The notes beneath the pieces are model-generated. The model was given only the letters and a program-made list of their open reading frames with translations. It ran no database searches and was not told where the DNA came from. The position numbers and the translations under genes were made by a program. From Kytococcus sedentarius DSM 20547 (lineage in GTDB: Bacteria > Actinomycetota > Actinomycetes > Actinomycetales > Dermatophilaceae): DNA of 64,000 bases. Below are positions 55,801 through 64,000 of this stretch, piece after piece; within the stretch, counting starts at the first letter, position 1, and each line of letters starts with the position of its first letter. Location: contig NC_013169.1 of NCBI RefSeq assembly GCF_000023925.1, forward strand, positions 2,542,001 through 2,606,000, written 5' to 3'.

Positions 55801-56754
55801 GTGAGCTCCCCCTCGTCCCCCGCCTCCTCATCGGCCCCCGTCATCCGCGCCCGCGGGCTCACCAAGACCTACGGCGACTTCGCGGCCGTCGACGGCATCG
55901 ACTTCGACATCGCCCCGGGTGAGTCCTTCGGCCTGCTCGGCCCCAACGGTGCCGGCAAGTCCACGACGATGCGGATGATCGGCGGCACCCTGAACCGCAC
56001 CAGCGGCACGATGGAGGTGGCCGGGCTCGACCCCGACACCCACGGCCCGGAGGTGCGCGCCACCTTGGGCGTGGTGCCGCAGCAGGACAACCTCGACACC
56101 GAGCTCACCGCCCGCGACAACCTGATGGTCTACGGCCGCTACTTCGGGCTGCCGTGGAGCTACCTGCGCCCCAAGGCCGACGAGCTGCTCGAGTTCGCCC
56201 AGCTCACCGAGAAGGCCAAGAGCAAGGTCGACGACCTCTCCGGCGGCATGAAGCGGCGCCTCACCATCGCGCGTTCGCTGGTGAACGAGCCGAAGGTGTT
56301 GTTGCTCGACGAGCCGACCACCGGTCTGGACCCGCAGGCCCGCCACGTGCTGTGGGACCGGCTGTTCCGCCTCAAGGAGGTGGGCGTCACCCTGGTGGTC
56401 ACCACCCACTTCATGGACGAGGCCGAGCAGCTGTGCGACCGCCTGATCGTGGTGGACCACGGCACCATCAAGGCCGAGGGCTCACCCCGCGAGCTGATCC
56501 GCACCTACTCCACCCGCGAGGTGCTCGAGCTGCGCTTCGGCGCCGACCGCAACGCCGAGGTGGTGGGCCAGCTGGAGTCGCTCGGCGAGCGCACCGAGGT
56601 GCTGCCCGACCGCATCCTGCTCTACGCCGACGACGCCGAGGCCGCCCTCGATGCGGTGACCTCCCGCGGGCTTCAGCCCGTCACGTCGCTGGTGCGTCGC
56701 TCCTCGCTGGAGGACGTGTTCCTCCACCTCACCGGGCGGACCCTCGTTGACTGA
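55801..56754 (+). CDS. ABC transporter ATP-binding protein (NodI/DrrA type)
   Basis: The 317-residue ATPase has Walker A GPNGAGKST, the Q-loop in VVPQQDN, signature LSGGMKRRL and Walker B VLLLDEPTTGLDPQ, then a C-terminal regulatory region. It energises the two permeases that follow, with an eight-base overlap into the first. The set resembles nodulation-factor and daunorubicin-type exporters; the substrate is unknown. Confidence 0.95.
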   Translation: MSSPSSPASSSAPVIRARGLTKTYGDFAAVDGIDFDIAPGESFGLLGPNGAGKSTTMRMIGGTLNRTSGTMEVAGLDPDTHGPEVRATLGVVPQQDNLDTELTARDNLMVYGRYFGLPWSYLRPKADELLEFAQLTEKAKSKVDDLSGGMKRRLTIARSLVNEPKVLLLDEPTTGLDPQARHVLWDRLFRLKEVGVTLVVTTHFMDEAEQLCDRLIVVDHGTIKAEGSPRELIRTYSTREVLELRFGADRNAEVVGQLESLGERTEVLPDRILLYADDAEAALDAVTSRGLQPVTSLVRRSSLEDVFLHLTGRTLVD

Positions 56755-57661
56755 GCACCGCGCACCGGGGCCGGCCGCGGCCGGCGGGCACACCGCATCG
56801 AGCGCCGGCGACGACCTCGTGAGCCTGCGGCACCTGGCGTCCTCCGGGCGGGTGCCACCCCCGGCCGAGATGGCGCGCCGGGCGCGGCGCTGGGGCTGGT
56901 GGTACCACGTGGAGTACTGGCTGATCACTGCCAGGGCGTGGGCGCAGTCGATCCTCGTCTACGCCATCGCCGAGCCGCTGCTGTACCTGGTGGCCCTCGG
57001 TGTGGGACTGGGCACGCTGGTGGATGCCGGGGCAGGGGGCGTCGACGGTGTGGAGTACCTGACCTTCGTGGCGCCGGCGCTGCTGGTGTCGACCATCGTC
57101 ATGTCCGCGGCCGGGGAGTTCACCTACCCGGTGATGGCGGGGTTCAAGTGGGAGCGGCTGTACCACGGGCCGCACGCCACCCCGGTGACGCCACAGCAGA
57201 TCGCCGAGGGGCACTTCGCCGGCGTGATGCTGCGCTTCGTGGCCCAGGCGGCGATCTTCCTGGGGATCATGTGGGTCTTCGGCGCCATCAGCTCACCCTG
57301 GGCGTGGCTGTGCGTGCCCATCGCGGTGCTCTCGGCCGCAGCCTTCGGCGCCCCGTTGCTGGCCTACGCGGCGTCGCTGGAGTCCGAGGGCTACCAGTTC
57401 GCGATGGTGCAGCGCTTCATCGTGATGCCGATGTTCCTGTTCGCCGGCACCTTCTTCGAGCTGTCGAGCATGCCGTGGTTCCTGCAACCGATCGGGTGGA
57501 TCTCCCCCATCTGGCACGGCACGGAGCTGGCCCGCTGGGCGGCCTACTCCTCCGATCTCAGCTGGGCCCGGGCGGCGCTGCACGTGGGCTTCCTGGCCGC
57601 GCTGGCCCTCATCGGACTGCTGGTGGCCCGGCGGATCTTCGAGCGGAGGCTGAACTCGTGA
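56747..57661 (+). CDS. ABC-2 type permease, first subunit
   Basis: The 304-residue membrane protein has six helices after a 50-residue cytoplasmic start, with the ABC-2 segments SILVYAIAEPLLYLVALGVGLG and FMPMFLFAGTFFELSSMP-type loop (MPMFLFAGTFFE). TTG 56747 overlaps the ATPase stop. Its stop overlaps the next permease (GTGA). The two permeases probably form a heterodimer. Confidence 0.9.
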   Translation: MTEHRAPGPAAAGGHTASSAGDDLVSLRHLASSGRVPPPAEMARRARRWGWWYHVEYWLITARAWAQSILVYAIAEPLLYLVALGVGLGTLVDAGAGGVDGVEYLTFVAPALLVSTIVMSAAGEFTYPVMAGFKWERLYHGPHATPVTPQQIAEGHFAGVMLRFVAQAAIFLGIMWVFGAISSPWAWLCVPIAVLSAAAFGAPLLAYAASLESEGYQFAMVQRFIVMPMFLFAGTFFELSSMPWFLQPIGWISPIWHGTELARWAAYSSDLSWARAALHVGFLAALALIGLLVARRIFERRLNS

Positions 57662-58458
57662 GCGCGCCGACGAACCGAGTGGGCGGCCTGTACGGCGGCA
57701 ACATCCGCGCCGTGGTGGAGCGTGGGCTGAAGGTGATGGCCGGGCAGAACTGGCTGGTGATGGTCTCGGGCTTCTTCGAGCCGGTGCTGTACCTGCTGGC
57801 GATGGGCTACGGCCTCGGCGGTCTGGTGGGCGACGTGGAGGGGCCCGGTGGGCGCACCGTGGAGTACGCGGCCTTCATCGCCCCGGCGCTGTTGGCGACC
57901 TCGGCCATGAACGGGGCGGTCTACGACTCCACCTGGAACGTGTTCTTCAAGCTGCGCTTCGCCAAGCTCTACCAGGGCATGCTGCAGACCTCGCTGGGGC
58001 CGCTGGACGTGGCCGCCGGGGAGATCGTGCTGGCGCTGATCCGGGGGCTGCTGTACGCGCTGGGGTTCATGGGCGTGATGACGGCGATGGGGCTGGTGAC
58101 CTCGTGGTGGGCGGTGCTGATGGTGCCGGTGGCGCTGCTCATCGCGCTGGGTTTCGCGGCACTGGGCATGGCGGTGACGAGCTACCTGAAGAGCTTCCAG
58201 CAGATGGACCTGGTGCAGCTGGTGCTGCTGCCGATGTTCCTGTTCAGCGCCACGCTGTTCCCGGTGGAGGTGTTTCCCACGCCCATCGAGTGGGTGGTGA
58301 AGGCCCTGCCGCTGTGGCACGGGGTGGAGCTGATGCGGCACCTGGCCTTCGGCGAGCTCACGTGGGCCGTGGCCGGACACGCGCTGTACTTCGTCGCGAT
58401 GTCTGTGTTCGGCATTTGGTTCGCCGCGGTGCGGCTGCGGACGCTGTTCCTGCGCTGA
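57658..58458 (+). CDS. ABC-2 type permease, second subunit
   Basis: The 266-residue protein is a paralogue of the preceding permease: FFEPVLYLLAMGYGLGGLV, LPMFLFSATLFPVEVFP and a six-helix layout. GTG 57658 overlaps the upstream stop. Together with the ATPase at 55801 it completes the exporter; no regulator or biosynthetic gene is next to it. Confidence 0.92.
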   Translation: MSAPTNRVGGLYGGNIRAVVERGLKVMAGQNWLVMVSGFFEPVLYLLAMGYGLGGLVGDVEGPGGRTVEYAAFIAPALLATSAMNGAVYDSTWNVFFKLRFAKLYQGMLQTSLGPLDVAAGEIVLALIRGLLYALGFMGVMTAMGLVTSWWAVLMVPVALLIALGFAALGMAVTSYLKSFQQMDLVQLVLLPMFLFSATLFPVEVFPTPIEWVVKALPLWHGVELMRHLAFGELTWAVAGHALYFVAMSVFGIWFAAVRLRTLFLR

Positions 58459-58566
58459 CCTGACGACACCCGGCCGCCCCACCGCCGCCACCGCCGCCAC
58501 CGCCTGCAGCAGTGTGGTCAGGGGCGGCGCGGGGCCGGCCAAGGGGCGGTGGCGGACAATGGGGCC

Positions 58567-60909
58567 ATGCCCGGCGCACCCCACAGCACGTCCCCCGAGG
58601 ACTGGCTGTCCCTGCTCACCACCGGGGGCCTGACCGACCGCCTCGTCCACACCGAGACCCATCCCGCTCGTGATGCGGTGACCGCGCCGCTGCCCGACTG
58701 GCTCAACCCGCAGGTCGAAGCAGCCCTGGCCGGGGCCGGCATCGACCAGCTGTGGTCCCACCAGGCCGAGGTGGCCGAGCACGCCCACGCCGGGCGGCAC
58801 ACGGTGGTGGCGACCGGCACCGCATCGGGCAAGTCACTGGCCTACCTGCTGCCCGTGCTCTCCGCGCTGGCCGACGGCGCCCACCACGTCACCGGCCGTG
58901 GGGCCACGGCCCTGTACCTCGCACCGACCAAGGCCCTGGCGCAGGACCAGCTGGCGGCGGTCGAGCGGTGGATGGTCCCCGGCATCCGCGCGGCGGTGGT
59001 CGACGGCGACACCCCCACCGAGGAACGCACCTGGGCCCGCCAGCACGCCAACTACGTGCTCACCAACCCCGACCTGGTGCACCACTCGCTGCTGCCCGGC
59101 CACGAGCGGTGGCGCGCCTTCCTGCGCCGGCTGCACTACGTGGTGGTCGACGAGTGCCACGTGCACCGCGGGGTGCCCGGTGCCCACGTCGCGCTGGTGC
59201 TGCGGCGCCTGCTGCGCATCGCCCGCCGCCACGGCACCGAGCCCACCGTGCTGCTCGCCTCGGCCACCGTCGCCGACCCGGCCGACCACGCCAGCCGCCT
59301 GCTCGACGCCCCGGTGCAGGCCGTCACCCAGGACGGCTCCCCCCGCGGGGAGGTCACCTACGCCCTGTGGGACCCCCAGCCCGAGGCGGGGGACGGCCGC
59401 CCCTCCACGCTCACCGAAGCCGCCCGCATCAGCGCGCGCCTGATCGAGGCGGGGCGCCAGGTGCTCACCTTCACCACCTCGCGCGTGGGTGCGGAGGTGA
59501 CCGCGCGGGTGGTCGCCGACCAGCTCGAGTTCACGGGCACCGGCAGGGGCACCGGAGCCGAGGGGGACGCACGGGCCGCCGGGGCCCCCGCGATCGCCGC
59601 CTACCGGGGCGGCTACCTGCCGGAGGAGCGTCGCGCCATCGAGCGGGGGCTGCGCGACGGCACGCTCCGGGGGGTGGCCGCGACGACGGCCCTGGAGCTG
59701 GGCATCGACGTCTCCGGGCTCGATGCGGTGGTGATGGCCGGGTGGCCCGGGCGGCGGGCGAGCTTCTGGCAGCAGGCCGGGCGCGCGGGGCGTTCGGGGC
59801 AGCCCGCGCTGGCCGTGCTCGTGGCCGGCGACAACCCGCTGGACCACTACCTGGTGCACCACCCCGAGGGGATCTTCTCCGGCGCCCTGGAGGCCACCGT
59901 GGTGGACCCCTCCAACCCGCGGGTCCTGGCCGAGCACCTCGCCTGTGCGGCGGCGGAGCTCCCGCTGACGGAGGCCGACTCGCTGTGGTTCGGGCCGGGG
60001 ACCGCCCTGGTGCGCGACTCCCTGGTCCGCGCCGGGATGCTGCGCGAGCGGCCCACCGGCTGGTACTGGGCGGGCTCCGAGCGTCCCCACGGCCTGGTGG
60101 ACCTCCGCGGCATGGCCGGCACCCTGCAGCTGCTGGAGAGCCGCACCGGCCGGGTGCTGGGCACCATCGACGCCGGCCGCGCGGACTCCACGGTCCACAC
60201 CGGCGCGGTGTACCTGCACCAGGGCACCACCCACGTGGTCACCGAGCTCGACCTGGACGACGGCGTGGCCACGGTGGTGGAGGGTGACCCCGGGTGGATC
60301 ACGCGCGCGGTCACCGAGGAGGCCTTCGACGTCACGGCCGTGCGCGACCGGGCACCGGGCGACGGCGTGGAGTGGTCCGTCGGGGACGTCCTGGTGCGCA
60401 CGCACGTGACGGCCTTCCGCCGCCTGCTGCCCTCCGGGGAGGTGCTGGGGCAACACCCACTCGACCTGCCCGAGCGCACCATGCCCACGCAGTCGGTGTG
60501 GTTCACCCTCACCCCCGAGGTGCTTGCCGACGCCGGGGTCGATGAGGTGGAGCTGCCGGGTGCGCTGCACGCGGCGGAGCACGCCCTCATCGGCATGCTG
60601 GGGCTGGTGGCCACCTGCGACCGGTGGGACGTCGGCGGGGTCTCCACCCCCCTCCACCCGGACACGGGCCTGCCCACCGTGATGGTCCACGACGGCCACC
60701 CCGGCGGGGCGGGCTTCGGCGACCGCGGGTTCGCCGCGCGCCGTCCCTGGGTGGAGGCCACCCTCGATGCGGTGCGCCGCTGCCCGTGCGACGCGGGGTG
60801 CCCGGCGTGCGTGCAGTCCCCCAAGTGCGGGAACAACAACGAGCCACTCTCCAAGGAGGGCGCCGTGAGGGTGTTGCAGGTCCTCGCAGCACAGTGGTCG
60901 GCGCAGTAG
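58567..60909 (+). CDS. DECH-box helicase of the helicase/secretion neighbourhood (DUF1998 type)
   Basis: The 780-residue superfamily 2 helicase has motif I ATGTASGKS, motif II VVDECHVH (DECH rather than DEAH), motif III LLASATV, motif V TTALELGIDVSGLD and motif VI QQAGRAGRSG. Its C-terminal DUF1998-like zinc site reads CPCDAGCPACVQSPKCGNNN. It resembles the MrfA/Hrq1 group that repairs DNA crosslinks. TIGRFAM names this branch for its constant position beside actinobacterial Tad genes, as here. GTG 58549 is an alternative start. Confidence 0.93.
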   Translation: MPGAPHSTSPEDWLSLLTTGGLTDRLVHTETHPARDAVTAPLPDWLNPQVEAALAGAGIDQLWSHQAEVAEHAHAGRHTVVATGTASGKSLAYLLPVLSALADGAHHVTGRGATALYLAPTKALAQDQLAAVERWMVPGIRAAVVDGDTPTEERTWARQHANYVLTNPDLVHHSLLPGHERWRAFLRRLHYVVVDECHVHRGVPGAHVALVLRRLLRIARRHGTEPTVLLASATVADPADHASRLLDAPVQAVTQDGSPRGEVTYALWDPQPEAGDGRPSTLTEAARISARLIEAGRQVLTFTTSRVGAEVTARVVADQLEFTGTGRGTGAEGDARAAGAPAIAAYRGGYLPEERRAIERGLRDGTLRGVAATTALELGIDVSGLDAVVMAGWPGRRASFWQQAGRAGRSGQPALAVLVAGDNPLDHYLVHHPEGIFSGALEATVVDPSNPRVLAEHLACAAAELPLTEADSLWFGPGTALVRDSLVRAGMLRERPTGWYWAGSERPHGLVDLRGMAGTLQLLESRTGRVLGTIDAGRADSTVHTGAVYLHQGTTHVVTELDLDDGVATVVEGDPGWITRAVTEEAFDVTAVRDRAPGDGVEWSVGDVLVRTHVTAFRRLLPSGEVLGQHPLDLPERTMPTQSVWFTLTPEVLADAGVDEVELPGALHAAEHALIGMLGLVATCDRWDVGGVSTPLHPDTGLPTVMVHDGHPGGAGFGDRGFAARRPWVEATLDAVRRCPCDAGCPACVQSPKCGNNNEPLSKEGAVRVLQVLAAQWSAQ

Positions 60910-60949
60910 TCTTGTGCCGCCCGCACCGTCCCCCTCACAAAGGCGACCC

Positions 60950-61492
60950 ATGCTCATCATCGGCCTGTTGATCCTCGTGCTCGCCGTCCTGTTCATCCTC
61001 TACGTGGTGACCGGCGCCGACGGCTCCACCACCATCGAGGCGCTCAACGTCAGCACCACGATGCCGGTGCTCACCCTGTTCCTCAGCGGCATGGGCGCCC
61101 TGGCCGCGGCAGGCCTGGGCCTGTGGCTGATGTCTCTCGGCCTGCGCTCCAGCGCCAAGCGTCGCAAGCGCGAGAAGGAGCTCGAGCGCGAGGCCCGTGA
61201 GGCACGCGGCCAGCGCGAGGCGGCCGTGGCGGGCCCCGCCGACCGCGGCGGCCTGCGGGAGGACCACGTGGCCGACCGCCCGGCCGACCGCGACGCGGCT
61301 CCCCGCTACGAGGACCACCAGGCTCCGGGGCGCGACGGCCTGCGCGGTGGTGACCTGCGTGACGACCGCCCGGGGCGTGACGAGGCCCCCCGCTACGAGG
61401 ACCACCAGGAGCCGCGCCCGGCGCAGCCGGGTGAGCCGCTGCGGACCGACCCGCGCACGGACGAGGACCCCTACCCGCGCCGAGGCGCCTGA
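60950..61492 (+). CDS. two-helix membrane protein with charged repetitive tail
   Basis: The 180-residue protein has two membrane helices (about 3-23 and 39-62) in LapA-like arrangement, then a Lys/Arg/Glu coiled segment and a hydrophilic tail in which A-P-R-Y-E-D-H-Q occurs twice, 26 codons apart, among Asp/Arg/Gly-rich stretches. No function is known. It follows the helicase by 40 bases on the same strand and ends at a strong terminator. Confidence 0.75.
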   Translation: MLIIGLLILVLAVLFILYVVTGADGSTTIEALNVSTTMPVLTLFLSGMGALAAAGLGLWLMSLGLRSSAKRRKREKELEREAREARGQREAAVAGPADRGGLREDHVADRPADRDAAPRYEDHQAPGRDGLRGGDLRDDRPGRDEAPRYEDHQEPRPAQPGEPLRTDPRTDEDPYPRRGA

Positions 61493-61515
61493 GCCCGGCA
61501 GAGCGCGCACGTGCC

Positions 61516-61547
61516 CGTGGGGCACCCGGTGATCCGGGTGCCCCACG
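61516..61547. terminator. bidirectional terminator between the helicase operon and the tad genes
   Basis: Perfect 14-bp arms CGTGGGGCACCCGG and CCGGGTGCCCCACG with a four-base loop, between convergent transcripts. Confidence 0.88.
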
Positions 61548-61600
61548 GACGTCTGGGGCCCGGGCGGCGGTGACCACCGCCCCCGGGTGCCCCGTGACCG

Positions 61601-62089
61601 TCACCGCCCTGGTGGGGGCGGTGGCAGCTCGCCCCGGGGTGGCGGCGGGGGCCGTGTGCCCCGCGGCTTCTTGCGCGGGCCGTCCTGCGGCCGGGGTCCC
61701 GCCGTGGACTGGCCGATGGCCGGACCGAACGGTGTGCGGGAGTCCACGGCCACCCGGACGGTGACGTCGAAGTCCCGCACGGTGCACGACACCAGGGTGG
61801 CACCGTTCTCCCGTGCGACCAGGCCCGCGGTGACGCACGGCGGTACCGGCAGGAGCGCCGTGGGCGCCGTGGCCCCGGAGGCCGCGAGCGCCGAGAGGTC
61901 CGCAGCGGTGCGCGCCTGGGAGGCCGCCCGCCAGGTCTGGCCGGCGGTGAGACCCGCAGCGAGCAGGGCGATGAGGACCATGCCGATGAGCACGGCCACC
62001 ATCGACCCCGAACCCCGCTCCGTGGACTCCCCGGAGGGGACCGCCGACCCCGCCCCGGGCACCGGGGCCGGCGGGTGGGGCGTGCTCAT
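61601..62089 (-). CDS. TadE-like protein of the helicase/secretion neighbourhood (Rv3654c-like)
   Basis: The 162-residue protein has one N-terminal helix (about 30-50: SMVAVLIGMVLIALLAAGLT) in pseudopilin position, then QASQARTAADLSALAA-like residues typical of the Rv3654c/TadE-like group, and a Pro-rich tail. It is probably a minor component of the Tad pilus. Its ATG overlaps the stop of the next TadE gene (ATGA). The Pro-rich end after about residue 130 is unusual. Confidence 0.85.
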   Translation of the reverse strand: MSTPHPPAPVPGAGSAVPSGESTERGSGSMVAVLIGMVLIALLAAGLTAGQTWRAASQARTAADLSALAASGATAPTALLPVPPCVTAGLVARENGATLVSCTVRDFDVTVRVAVDSRTPFGPAIGQSTAGPRPQDGPRKKPRGTRPPPPPRGELPPPPPGR

Positions 62090-62484
62090 CGCACCCCCGG
62101 TTCGAGGCGCGCGGTGGCCGAGGAGTCCGGGTGCAGGCCCGGGAACCAGGCGGCCGGGCCACGCGCCCGGGACGAGACGGTGACGGTGACCGACCGTCCG
62201 CGGCGCCGCACGTCCACGTCGGCCCCGTCAGGGGCCAGGGCGTACGCCTGCCGGCGGACCTCGATGCCGGACTCGCCGCGGGACGCGGCCCGGGCTCCCA
62301 CCCGGGCCGCGTCGGTGACCTGCAGCAGGTCGACCACCAGCACCATCGCGGTCACAGCCATGCCCAGCACCAGCACGATCACCGGCATCACCATGGCCAG
62401 CTCCACCGAGGTGAAGCCTCCCTCGCCGCTCCGGCCGGCCCTGTGGGCGCGCCAGTCGCGGAGACCTCGACGGTGCACGGTCAT
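62086..62484 (-). CDS. TadE-family minor pilin
   Basis: The 132-residue protein has the TadE prepilin-like start EGGFTSVELAMVMPVIVLVLG, in which G-F-T-S-V-E is the processing region with Glu5, then one helix and a soluble domain with VTDAARVGARAASRGES. TadE proteins are minor pilins in the Tad apparatus. Its start overlaps the DUF4244 stop (ATGA) and its stop overlaps the next gene. Confidence 0.9.
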   Translation of the reverse strand: MTVHRRGLRDWRAHRAGRSGEGGFTSVELAMVMPVIVLVLGMAVTAMVLVVDLLQVTDAARVGARAASRGESGIEVRRQAYALAPDGADVDVRRRGRSVTVTVSSRARGPAAWFPGLHPDSSATARLEPGVR

Positions 62485-62690
62485 CAGCCTCCGAACTTGC
62501 CGAAGGCCGAGCGGATGATCTCGCCCATCAGGCGCGGGACCAGGTCCTCCATGGCCTGCATGCCCAGCAGCACGACGGCCGCGATGACGAAGATGCCGAT
62601 GGCGTACTCGGCCACCGCCATGCCCTTCTCGTTGCCGGCGCGCATGCCCTCGAGGCGGGGCTGGACGAAGCGGGTGATCTTGTTCTGCAT
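62484..62690 (-). CDS. DUF4244 Flp-type pilin
   Basis: The 68-residue protein has a charged leader, the segment EKGMAVAEYAIGIFVIAAVVLLG with the Flp/Tad A-x-x-E-Y signature, and a short tail. It is the probable major pilin of this actinobacterial Tad system. AGGAGAAATCCC precedes the ATG. Confidence 0.92.
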   Translation of the reverse strand: MQNKITRFVQPRLEGMRAGNEKGMAVAEYAIGIFVIAAVVLLGMQAMEDLVPRLMGEIIRSAFGKFGG

Positions 62691-62746
62691 GGGATTTCTC
62701 CTTCTGTCGTGGACCCACCCGGGTGGTGGGCCCCCCTTCCACCGGG

Positions 62747-63382
62747 TCAGGCGTGACCCAGGGTCTGTGTTGCCAGCGCCACCACCAGCGGGACCACCGC
62801 GATGAGGACGAAGGCAGGCATGAAGACGGTGCCCAGTGGGATCACCAGGAACACCGGGAGGCGGGCGGCCGCACGCTCCAGGGCGGCCCGCCGGTCGCGC
62901 CGCAGGTCGGCCGCGGCGCGGCGGATGGTCTCCGCCGGAGGGGCGCCGGCCAGCTGCGCCAGCGTCAGGGCCTGGGCGACCGGTCCCCACTGGGAGGGCA
63001 GTCCCTTCCAGGCGTCGGCACCGGTGACTCCCCACCGGCGGGCGGCCACCACCTGGCGGAGGTGCCCGGCCAGGGGCTCGGGGACCTCGTCGGCCACCAG
63101 CTCGAGGGCGTCGGTGACGGCGCACCCGGAGTCCAGGGCGAGCGCCATCAGGTCGAGCACCGCGGCCAGGTCGTCGACGTCCGCCGTGGGCGGCTTCGGC
63201 GCCCGCGGCGGCAGCAGCCCCAGCAGGCGACGCCGCGGGTGCGCAGGCGCTCCGGCGCCGGACGCCGTGGACCCCGCCCTGTCACCGCGGCCCAGGCGCT
63301 CACCTCCCGCCGCCGTGGGGGCGGGCCACACCAGCCAGATCGCGCAGGCCGTGAGGGCCATGGCGCACACGGTGGCCGTCAT
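62747..63382 (-). CDS. tadC: type II secretion system F-family protein TadC-like
   Basis: The 211-residue inner-membrane protein has a first helix near the N-terminus, a T2SSF domain (DLMALALDSGCAVTDALELVADEVPEPLA-type helices, QWGPVAQALTLAQLAGA) and two C-terminal helices (VFLVIPLGTVFMPAFVLIAVVPLVVAL). It forms the platform of the Tad pilus with TadB, whose stop it overlaps by ATGA. Shorter than proteobacterial TadC, as usual in actinomycetes. Confidence 0.9.
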   Translation of the reverse strand: MTATVCAMALTACAIWLVWPAPTAAGGERLGRGDRAGSTASGAGAPAHPRRRLLGLLPPRAPKPPTADVDDLAAVLDLMALALDSGCAVTDALELVADEVPEPLAGHLRQVVAARRWGVTGADAWKGLPSQWGPVAQALTLAQLAGAPPAETIRRAAADLRRDRRAALERAAARLPVFLVIPLGTVFMPAFVLIAVVPLVVALATQTLGHA

Positions 63383-63993
63383 CGGATGACCTCCCCGCGC
63401 AGGGCCAGTGCCACCAGCCGGCGGGAGGCCAGCCAGCCGACCACCAGCAGGGCCACCCCGGCCAGCGCGCTCACCAGGCCCAGCGGCTGCTGAAGGTAGA
63501 GCTCCTGCGGGGACCACCCCAGCGCTCCGGCGCCGGCCAGTCCGACCAGCGGCAGCAACGAGAGCATGTACATGGACGCCATGGCGCCCGAGGCGGCCGA
63601 CTGGGCGGTCTGCCGGCTCTCCCGCTGACGGCGCACGGTCTCGGCCGCCATCGCCACGGCGGGTGCCAGCGCGGCCCCGGACCGCTCGGAGAGCGCCCAG
63701 GCACTGGCCACCTGCTCCAGAGCCACGCTCTGGTGCCCCGCGGCCACCTGCTTCCACGACGCGCCCAACAGGCCGCCCTGCTCCCCGGCCCCGAGCACCG
63801 GCTCGAGCCAGGGCACGGCGGGCCCGGAGTCGGCCACCAGCCGCAGGGCCGCAGCCGGCGGGAGACCCGCGGACAGGGCGGCGGCCAGGCCGTCCAGCAG
63901 CCGCAGCACCTCGTCGTCGGTCACGCGGACCCTCCCGAGGCGCTGTCGCAGCAGCGCGAGGACCCCGCGCACACCCGACCCCGCAGCACTCAC
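63379..63993 (-). CDS. tadB: type II secretion system F-family protein TadB-like
   Basis: The 204-residue platform protein has a T2SSF domain (DGLAAALSAGLPPAAALRLVAD, ASAWALSERSGAALAPAVAMAAETVR) and two C-terminal helices. GTG 63993 overlaps a TGA (63990-63992) on the same strand that should be the end of the Tad ATPase gene, only the last codons of which lie inside the window. Together with the genes to the left it forms the distal half of the Tad operon. Confidence 0.88.
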   Translation of the reverse strand: MSAAGSGVRGVLALLRQRLGRVRVTDDEVLRLLDGLAAALSAGLPPAAALRLVADSGPAVPWLEPVLGAGEQGGLLGASWKQVAAGHQSVALEQVASAWALSERSGAALAPAVAMAAETVRRQRESRQTAQSAASGAMASMYMLSLLPLVGLAGAGALGWSPQELYLQQPLGLVSALAGVALLVVGWLASRRLVALALRGEVIR

Positions 63994-64000
63994 GGGGTCG

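Overview
The window is high-GC DNA from an actinomycete, most likely a member of the Micrococcales. The evidence is family content and synteny: Lsr2, ClpC with a ClgR-type box, the tilS-hpt-ftsH-folE-folP-folBK run, DUF3180, a PIG-L/mycothiol-type deacetylase next to a PrmC-like methyltransferase, and the actinobacterial 'helicase/secretion' Tad neighbourhood. I do not assign a genus.

Layout. 1-6 kb: the 5' part of clpC; a low-molecular-weight tyrosine phosphatase divergent from a Wzz-type tyrosine autokinase; lsr2; and lysS. 6-13 kb: an alkylation-repair pair (ogt and an Ada-AlkA fusion), a DUF2520 reductase-like protein, an SGNH hydrolase, a NUDIX protein, and a CGNR regulator divergent from an EamA exporter. 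13-22 kb: a minus-strand housekeeping operon, dac-tilS-hpt-ftsH-folE-folP-folBK-DUF3180, divergent from ppa. 22-34 kb: tRNA-Thr(CGU), a YCII protein, an exported peptidase-like lipoprotein, holB, tmk, a MarR regulator, an AIM24 protein, a GNAT enzyme, a DUF779/aldehyde dehydrogenase pair, a deacetylase-like lipoprotein, a TPM-domain protein and a Cys/Met-type PLP lyase.

34.5-50.2 kb is an accessory zone around topA. It holds two paralogous vapBC modules that share an operator, a Fic protein whose palindrome abuts the start codon, a third and unrelated vapBC module, and a lipoprotein. Beyond these lies a scar region in which the 3' end of a PrmC-like methyltransferase gene occurs three times in the same orientation (46063, 48469 and the intact gene at 50250). 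Between the copies lie an IS3 element scarred by an IS30 fragment, a truncated gene, a decayed lipoprotein gene, and a lower-GC pair: a frameshifted secreted Cys-rich protein (thioredoxin-like N-terminus, Tat signal, Cys-rich tail, resembling fulvocin C-related proteins) and a small four-helix membrane protein that could be its immunity partner. This is the most novel part of the window.

50-64 kb: the methyltransferase and PIG-L deacetylase, a LemA/DUF3137 pair, a TetR regulator divergent from a GAP-family membrane protein, a three-gene ABC exporter, a DECH-box DUF1998-type helicase, and the distal part of a Tad pilus locus (tadB, tadC, DUF4244 pilin, two TadE-like proteins) that runs off the right edge.

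Across the window the octamer CGATGCGG/CCGCATCG recurs far more often than composition predicts. It occurs in all reading-frame registers and on both strands, which suggests selection at the DNA level.
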